Notes under the pieces: model-generated
Told to the model about the DNA's origin: nothing
Seen by the model: the letters and a program-made list of their open reading frames with translations, nothing else
The model's database searches: none
Translations under genes and position numbers: made by a program
From: an uncultured Clostridium sp.
GTDB lineage: Bacteria > Bacillota > Clostridia > Lachnospirales > Anaerotignaceae
Length of the DNA stretch: 10,605 nucleotides
Assembly: GCA_947246775.1 (NCBI GenBank)
Contig: CAMXTM010000047.1
Span: 1 to 10,605, forward strand
Reading direction: 5' to 3'
Shown here: piece by piece, positions 1-7,300 of the stretch
How positions within the stretch are numbered: position 1 is the stretch's first letter
Layout of the letters: each line of letters begins with the position of its first letter

Positions 1-40
1 ATAAAAATGACAAATAGAAGTATCCTAAAAAAATAAATTG

Positions 41-49
41 TGGTATGAT
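41..49 (+). promoter_or_regulatory. Candidate extended -10 promoter for the first gene
   Basis: The bases TGGTATGAT match an extended -10 element (TGnTATnnT), with TATGAT at 44-49. No good -35 box lies 16-18 bases upstream, which extended -10 promoters can tolerate. Transcription would start near 56 and give a leader of about 33 bases before the ATG at 89. The call rests on consensus matching only, in AT-rich DNA where chance matches are common. Confidence 0.4.
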
Positions 50-88
50 ATTAGCAATACAAATTGAATTTCAAATAAGGAGAACAAA

Positions 89-529
89 ATGGAAAAAGAA
101 GAAAAACAAACAGTCCTTATTCATGATGGAATATCACCCATCATTGTTACGGAAACGGAAGAAACGGCACAGTTTCAGCAGCTTTGGAATTATCTTGTTC
201 CACCGCATGGGCGAGCCAAAACTGCACAAGGAGAAATTATTCGTATTGCAGGTAGAGTTCAACATGAATTTCTTGATAACGGTGGTATGAATTGGGATGA
301 TGATTTCCGAAAAATGCTATACACTTTTCCTAAATATCTTCGTCTTGGAAATGCCTTTTGTGAAGATAATATTAAATCGGCGGAAATTTTAATACATCTT
401 TTAATTGCTGCTGGTGATAAAGGTTGTATTAACGATTTTTTGTGTTCCGCACTGTGTTCCTGTGCTGTTGCTTGGGTACAACAAAATCCAGAGGTAATAA
501 TGCCTTTACAAGCAGATTATAAACGATAA
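89..529 (+). CDS. Conserved-looking hypothetical protein (146 aa)
   Basis: I do not recognise a named family. The ATG at 89 is supported by AAGGAG at 77-82, six bases upstream. An overlapping longer frame starting at 45 has no such site. The product is soluble, with no signal peptide or membrane segment. Residues 43-77 are the most conserved-looking part: QGEIIRIAGR, then LDNGGMNWDDDFRKML. The C-terminal half is helical and carries five cysteines (91, 113, 119, 123, 125), but their spacing is not a clear zinc site. Small unnamed proteins with a similar QGE-IRI-GR / DNGG-NWD pattern occur, as far as I remember, in gut Bacillota mobile DNA, without a known role. The gene seems to be its own transcription unit, with a candidate promoter before it and a terminator after it, so it may be an accessory gene and not part of the transfer operon. 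Confidence 0.8.
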   Translation: MEKEEKQTVLIHDGISPIIVTETEETAQFQQLWNYLVPPHGRAKTAQGEIIRIAGRVQHEFLDNGGMNWDDDFRKMLYTFPKYLRLGNAFCEDNIKSAEILIHLLIAAGDKGCINDFLCSALCSCAVAWVQQNPEVIMPLQADYKR

Positions 530-566
530 ATAATTGTTTTTTAGATTTAAAATGATGAAATAACAT

Positions 567-605
567 TAGAGTATATAGAAATGAACCTATATACTCTATT
601 TTTTT
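567..605 (+). terminator. Rho-independent terminator after the first gene
   Basis: A perfect 12-bp inverted repeat (567-578 paired with 587-598) has an 8-base loop and is followed by seven T residues at 599-605. The stem holds only three G-C pairs, so it is relatively weak for a terminator. It ends just 28 bases before the next start codon, and that space also has to hold the ribosome binding site. It could therefore be a conditional terminator or attenuator for the following genes. Confidence 0.8.
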
Positions 606-633
606 GCAAAGAAATAGAGAGGAGTAAGTAAAA

Positions 634-1014
634 ATGAAACAAAAAAATATAGAAGATATCATTAACAACAATCCAGAACACATTGTCAATCAAAATTATG
701 TCATTTTGAAAAGTGCTATGATAGGAAAAAAAGGAATTGTGTTTGCAGAAAACAAAAAAGCACCACAACCTTTTGCAACTTGGAAATGCAATACAGAAAT
801 AGACAAAAATGGTCAAAAGGAGTTCAATTTTTATTGGGGACATTATTTTTGTGATAAAAATGCTGCACTAAAAGATTTTAAGAATAGAGTTTCTAATGAA
901 ATAGAAATACAGGAAAATGAAAAACCGTCTGTATTGCAGTCGTTACATTCTGCAAAAACAAATTCCATATCACAGCCGTCAAAAACAAAAAATCATACTA
1001 TGGAAAGAGAGTGA
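634..1014 (+). CDS. Hypothetical protein of Tn1549-like elements (126 aa)
   Basis: Function unknown. The start is set by AGAGGAG at 618-624, nine bases before the ATG. Residues 20-90 look like one small folded domain: NYVILKSAMIG, then PFATW (46-50), FYWGHYF (66-72) and AALKDFKNRV (77-86). I recall the aromatic WGHYF element followed by a DF--R helix in short uncharacterised proteins of Clostridia conjugative elements, but I cannot name a family. The last 35 residues are Ser/Lys/Gln-rich and probably disordered. The TGA stop at 1012-1014 lies five bases before the preferred start of the next gene, so the two are very likely co-transcribed and translationally coupled. No convincing promoter lies between the upstream terminator and this gene. 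Confidence 0.8.
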   Translation: MKQKNIEDIINNNPEHIVNQNYVILKSAMIGKKGIVFAENKKAPQPFATWKCNTEIDKNGQKEFNFYWGHYFCDKNAALKDFKNRVSNEIEIQENEKPSVLQSLHSAKTNSISQPSKTKNHTMERE

Positions 1015-1019
1015 ATGAT

Positions 1020-1292
1020 ATGTCAAAGTTAAGTCTTTTGGAGCAAGAAACCATATTTTTAATGAATGAACAGGAAAAAACAGCAATCATATTCACATAC
1101 AACAAAGCCTATCAAAAAAAGCTAGAGGAACTTTGCAAACGTTATCCAGAAAAAGTAATATTGCAGCAACAAAATAAGGATGGTGCTTTTACTTATATTG
1201 TTCCTAAAAATTGGCTAAAAATCTATCCCCCAAGACAAATTTCTGAAAAAAGAAAACAAACATTAGAAGCGATGAGAAAAAGAAAAAAATAA
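1020..1292 (+). CDS. Small hypothetical protein of Tn1549-like elements (90 aa)
   Basis: The product has the pattern I associate with a widespread, functionally uncharacterised small protein of Tn1549-type elements: MSKL at the start, then NEQEKTAIIFTYN, a Lys/Glu helix with RYPEKV, FTYIVPKNWLKIYPPR, and a basic tail ending RKRKK. The basic tail would suit nucleic-acid binding, but that is inference. I chose the ATG at 1020 because AGAGAG at 1006-1011 is properly spaced before it and because the family begins with MSKL. A GTG at 1011 in the same frame would add three residues and overlap the previous stop by four bases. The gene forms a pair with the one upstream and is closed by a strong terminator starting seven bases after its TAA. 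Confidence 0.8.
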   Translation: MSKLSLLEQETIFLMNEQEKTAIIFTYNKAYQKKLEELCKRYPEKVILQQQNKDGAFTYIVPKNWLKIYPPRQISEKRKQTLEAMRKRKK

Positions 1293-1298
1293 AAAGAG

Positions 1299-1345
1299 AA
1301 AGCGAATGAATTTACTTTATTATAGTAATTTCATTCGCTTTTTTT
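1299..1345 (+). terminator. Rho-independent terminator before the giant gene
   Basis: A 12-bp perfect stem (1299-1310 with 1330-1341) continues after one T-T mismatch into five more pairs (1312-1316 with 1324-1328), with a 7-base loop. Seven T residues run from 1339 to 1345. The left flank is A-rich, so it may also work for the opposite strand. It ends 33 bases before the start codon of the giant gene, leaving no room for a normal promoter in between. Confidence 0.85.
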
Positions 1346-1378
1346 GTTATGTATAAAATAAAAGAAAGGAGAACAGAT

Positions 1379-4300
1379 ATGTGGGAAAAATTCAACAAAA
1401 CCAAAAAAATGATAGAGTTGTCCAGAGAAACAAGCGATGATGTAACAAATAGTGTTGAAAATTGGAAAAGTTATTTAAACACAGCAAGTCAATTTTATAA
1501 ATATTCTTTTGATGACCAAATTATGATACACGCTCAAAGACCAGACTGCACCGCTTGTGCCTCCATACCTATATGGAACAAAAAAATGTTTCGCTGGGTA
1601 AAATCTGGTTCAAAAGGAATTGCCTTAATTAGAGAAAAAAATCAAAAACCATATTTAACCTATGTTTTTGCAGTAGAGGATACCATAAATTCTAAAATTA
1701 GTAAAACGCCCTATTTATGGAAAATGGAACAAAGACATCAGGAAAGTGTACTTGCTATGTTAAAGCAATATGGAGGAAATACAGAAGAAAAAGAGATTGC
1801 AAAAAGGCTGATGGAAATTGCAGTTTCTATGGTAGATGACAATGATACAAAATATTTTAAAAATATGCTTTCAGATTTAGAAGATACTTCTTTAGGAGAG
1901 TTAGACCAACAGCAGATACAAGTTATTTTTAGAGATGTTTGTTTAGCAAGTATGCAGTATGTATTGCTGCATAGATGTGGCATTGACGCAAATCAATATC
2001 TTTCTGATGAAGATTTACAAAACGTTCTGATGTTTACCACACCAGAACTATTACATCATTTGGGTACTGCTGTGAATGAACTTTCAAATGATGTGTTAAG
2101 AAATATTGAAAAAACAGTCAAAAATTATGAAATATCTATTGCAGTATCGAAAAAAAAAGAATATAATCAATCTAAAGAACAATTTAACACTTTAAAGCAT
2201 GAAACTGAAATAAAAGAAAGGAGTTTTGAAAATGGCAGAACTGAATTATATCAAAGTGGGGGATTATCTTCTTCCAGACTTGGAAATGGACAGCGAGGAG
2301 GACGACCGAGAGCTGGGCAAATATGGTCTGATGAGGGGGAAATACCTCAAAAAGACGAACAGAGGGAAATACAATTCCATGCTGCTAATGGACAAACTTT
2401 GGAATCATCTTCTGGAGATAGACGAAACAGCACAGCAATACGAGGACAGTCTGATAGAAGAAATGAAGAAAACAGAGGGAGTAACAGAGAAGCTGAAAGC
2501 AGACAATCCAATGGAATGGGTACAGAAAATGAACAGCGTTCGTCAGAGAGCGGAGGAAATCGTCAGACAGGAAATGATATACGTTTAGAACAAAGAGAAA
2601 GAAAAAGCCTTCCTCAATTTGCCCGACAATATCCTAAAGAAATTGTATTAGGTAGTTTTGAACACAGTGCATTTTTAAAAAAGGACTGGAAAGAAATAGC
2701 ACAATTTTTTGAATACCATACAGATGAAAAAGAAAGAAGCAATTTTTTAGCGACTGCATATAAAAATGAAAAAATAGAAACAGAAATCAATGGTGTTCCG
2801 ATTGGTTTTGAATATCGACAAAGAGGACTTTTATATTGGAGTGGAAAAGAAGAAAATAAAATTTCTCAAACTTTTTTTACATGGGATTTTTTGGAGAAAG
2901 CAGTTACACTGATATTAAAAATACAGAAAAGACAGCATGATATTCCTAGCATAGAACAACAAACAGAAATCATAGAAAAAGCAGAAAAGGAACAAAATTC
3001 TGCTTTTTTTGTTGCGAAAAAAGAAGCAACACAGGTTACACTTGATTTAGAACCACAAATATCACAAGAGTATGAAATATCTAATGAACAAAAACAGCCT
3101 TTAGAACCATTGTATGTACAAGCTCCGCAAAGCAAATCAGAGCCGTTACAGCAAACATCAGAACAAGACAGCAAAAATGACAGCGATTTAGAGCTGCAAT
3201 CATCACAAGGGTATCAAATATCCAATGAACAAAAACAGCCTTCAGAACCGTTGTATGTACAAACTCCACAAAGCAAATCAGAGCCTTTAAAACAGACAGC
3301 AGAACAGAATTTTTTAGAACAAGACAACAAAAATGACAGCGATTTAGAGCTGCAATCATCACAGGGGAATAAAATATCCAATGAACAAAAACAGCCTTCA
3401 GAACCGTTGTATGTACAAGCTCCACAAAGCAAATCAAAGCCATTACAGTATCGTGATTTAAAACAAAAATATCCTAATTATATGATTGGAGTAGAAATAG
3501 AAAAAACTTATCAATTTCATGGCAAAGATGCGGAAATCGTTTCTGAGCAATTAGGGAGAGAAGTTATCAAAAATATGGGAGAAAGTATTGCTTTAAAAAC
3601 ACCTTTATCATTTGATGAAATCAAAATATTGTTGAAAAATCAAAAGATACTTTTGACAGATAAAAAGCAATACATTCCTTTGTTGAGTGAATTTAAAATT
3701 GATAATAGGAAATTTAAAATAGACAGTATCAATTTTGCTAGTGGAACAATGAATTTGTTAGATGTGGAATTAAGAAATTGTTTTCCTATTTTTAGAAATG
3801 AAAAAATTTCTTTTGTTCGAGAGCAAATAGAAAAACAGTTAAATTTAGCTGAAAAACAACAAGTAATAAAAGGCACAGAAAAACAGAAAGAAATAGAAAA
3901 AAGTACATTAGAAAAATTGAATTTTCATATTCCAGATGATTTTACGTTTTCAGGTGGTAAAAAAACAAAATATCAGCAAAATATAGCAGCAATTCACTTG
4001 TTAAAAGAATTAGAAAAAGAAAATAGATTAGCTCGTACAGAAGAACAACAAATTCTTTCAAAATATGTTGGCTGGGGCGGTTTAGCAGAAGCATTTGACA
4101 GTCAAAATGAGAAATGGTCAAAAGAATATGCAGAACTAAAAGAAATATTGACACCAGAAGAATATGATTTTGCCAAATCAAGTACATTAAATGCTCATTA
4201 TACAAGCACTGTTGTCATCAAAGCAATGTATCAGGCAATTCAAAACATGGAGTTGTCCTTTCAAAATGCACTAGAACCCTCTTGTGGTATTGGTAATTTT

Positions 4301-7300
4301 TTAGGACTTCTTCCCGAAAATATGAAAAATACCAATTTATATGGTGTAGAGCTGGACAGCATTACAGGTAGAATTGCAAAACAACTTTATCAAAAAGCAA
4401 ACATTACCATAAATGGTTTTGAAAGAACAAATTTCAAAGACAATTTTTTTGATATTGCAGTAGGAAATGTGCCTTTTGGCAGCTACAAAGTCGTGGACAA
4501 AAAGTATGAGAAATACAACTTTTTGATACATGATTATTTTTTTGCTAAAACATTAGACAAAGTAAAAACAGGTGGTATTGTTGCCTTTATCACAAGCAAG
4601 GGAACATTAGATAAAGAAAATGACAGTGTACGAAACTATTTATCAGAAAAAGCAGATTTATTAGGAGCAATTAGGCTGCCGAACAATGCTTTTTTTGAAA
4701 ATGCTGGTACAGAAGTTACAACAGATATATTATTTTTGCAAAAAAGAGAAGCACCACCAGAAAAGCAACCAAGCTGGGTAAAAACGGGAACATTAGAAAA
4801 TGGTATTGTAGTCAACAATTATTTTGTAGAAAATACTCATATGATATTAGGCAATATGAATTATTGGTCTAATATGTATGGCAATGAAAAAGAAACTGCT
4901 TGTCTACCCATAGAAGGTGCAGTATTGGAAGAACAATTACAACAAGCAATGACACATATTTCTTTGCCGAATAAAGCACTTTTTCAAACAGTGAAAATAG
5001 AAGATTTAGAAGAAGAAGTGGAAACATTACCTGCTGACGAAAGTGTCAGAAACTTTAGCTATACTGTTGTAGAGGGCAAAGAAGATATTTTTTTCAGAGA
5101 AAACAATTTGATGTATGCTGTTTCATTAAAAGATACGGAAAAAGAAAGAATAAAAGGAATGATTGACATTCGTGATACCACAAGGCGATTGATTGACTTG
5201 CAATTAAATGGAGAGAACGAACAGGAAATTCAATCAGAACAGCAGTATTTAAACCATATTTATGATGTTTTTCATAGAAAATATGGTGTCATAAATGGCA
5301 AAACAAATAAAAAATTATTTCAAAAAGATAGCTCCTACCCTTTGCTTTGTTCTTTAGAAATCATTGATGAAGATGGAAGATTAGAACGAAAAGCAGATAT
5401 GTTTACCAAAAGAACCATCAAAAAATATGTGCCGATTACTCATGTAGATACAGCAATAGACGCACTTGCTGTTTCTATTGCTGAAAAGGCTTGTGTAGAT
5501 ATTGTATTTATGGCAAATTTGATGGGTGGAAGTGAAAAAATAGAACAAATGATAAAAGAATTACAGCAACAAGAAATGATATTTAAAACACCTCAAAGTG
5601 GTAGCATATCAGAAAAAAGAGTGATTGGCTGGCAAACAGCAGATGAATATTTATCAGGAAATGTCAGAGAAAAATTAGAATATGCACAAATAGTGGCTGA
5701 AAAATATCCCGAATTTGAAGTAAATGTAACAGCTTTAGAAAAGGTGCAGCCCAAAGAGTTAGAAGCGTCAGAAATTGGAGTGCGTATAGGTACGTCTTGG
5801 ATAGAACCTCAATATTATAAACAGTTTTTGTTTGAATTGTTGAAAACACCTTTATATTATAGCTTTGGGGATATTGATGTGATGTATTCTCGTGCTACAA
5901 ATATGTGGAACGTCAAGGGAAAAAGCAGGGATTCTAATAATACTTCTGCTACTGTAACATATGGTACAGCTAGAATGAGTGCTTATACTATATTTGAAAA
6001 AACATTAAATCAACAAGACATAAAAATATATGACATCATAAAAGAAGATGACACAGAAAAAAGAGTGTTAAATACCAAAGAAACTACCATTGCTCAACAA
6101 AAACAAGAAGCAATCGAAACAGCTTTTCAGGAATGGATATGGAAAGACCCTCAAAGAAGAAGAACACTTTGTGAACAATATAATAGAGAGTTTAATTGTA
6201 TCAATCCAAGAAAGTATGATGGTAGTCATATTGCTTTTGCAGGAATGAATCCAGAAATTACATTGCAGCCACACCAAAAAAATGGTGTGGCTCGTGTACT
6301 TTATGGGCAAAATGCACTCCTTGCCTACTGCGTAGGTGCTGGCAAGACCTACACGATGGCAGCAGCAGCAATGGAAAGTAAAAGGCTGGGACTCTGTCAA
6401 AAAAGTATGTTTGTTGTGCCAAATCATTTAACAGAACAATGGGGAAGTGAATTTTTGCAACTCTATCCAGGTGCAAATATATTAGTTGCTACCAAAAGAG
6501 ATTTTGAACCGCTTAACAGAAAAAAGTTTTGCTCTCGTATTGCTACTGGGGAGTTTGATGCAGTCATTATAGGACATACACAGTTCGAAAAAATCCCCTT
6601 ATCGAAACAAAGACAACAGCAAAACATACAACAACAAATAGAAGAAGTACAAAATGGCATTATCGAATTAAAAGTTGCAGGTGGAGAACGCTTTCAAATA
6701 AAACAGTTAGAAAAAACAAAAAAGAGTTTAGAAGTAAGACTAGAAAAATTAAATGATAGCAGTAAAAAAGATACTGTGATTACATTTGAAGAATTGGGCA
6801 TTGATAGATTATTTGTAGATGAAGCACACTTTTTTAAAAATTTGTTCCATTTTACAAAAATGAGAAATGTTGCAGGAATTTCTCAAACAGAAGCACAAAA
6901 ATCAAGTGATATGTATGCCAAATGTCGCTATTTAGATGAAGTTACAGAAGGAAAAGGAGTGACTTTTGCAACGGGAACCCCTTTATCCAACAGCATGGTG
7001 GAACTCTATACCATGATGAAATATTTGCAATATGATATGTTGGAACAACAAAAAATGACTTTTTTTGATTGTTGGGCTGCAAACTTTGGACAAAAAGTAA
7101 CTGCATTAGAAATTGCTCCAGAAGGGACTGGTTTTCGTTTTAAAACACGTTTTTCTAAATTTTATAACTTGCCTGAATTGATGAATTTATGGAAAGAAGC
7201 AACAGATATTCAAACAGCAGATATGTTAAAACTTCCTGTTCCAGAAGTAGAATATGTCACTGTACAAACAGACCCAAGCGAAATACAAAAAAATATGGTA

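Noticed and set aside
45..290. Plus-strand frame of 81 codons overlapping the first gene
   Set aside because: No ribosome binding site, a Lys-rich low-complexity translation, and it begins upstream of the clear AAGGAG/ATG of the gene at 89 in another frame.
530..633. Inverted repeat at 567-598 as a possible oriT
   Set aside because: The immediate T-run and position just after a stop codon fit a terminator. I see no recognisable nic site, and it is far from the relaxase genes.
429..843. Two overlapping minus-strand frames with hydrophobic, membrane-like translations
   Set aside because: They run antisense to real genes and across the terminator. Hydrophobic Phe/Leu/Ile runs are what A-rich coding DNA gives when read backwards.
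1349..1378. Earlier ATG for the giant gene, adding ten residues
   Set aside because: It directly follows the terminator T-run and has no ribosome binding site, while the ATG at 1379 has AAGGAG at 1366-1371.
2150..2158. Run of nine A as a slippage site feeding ribosomes into the tnpV frame
   Set aside because: The tnpV frame is closed by a TAA at 2193-2195, between the A-run and the tnpV start, so slippage cannot make a fusion. It could at most give a truncated N-terminal product.
3081..3443. Minus-strand frame of about 120 codons with internal Cys/Phe-rich repeats
   Set aside because: It is the reverse complement of the tandem repeats in the giant gene. The repeats explain its periodicity, and there is no ribosome binding site or recognisable product.
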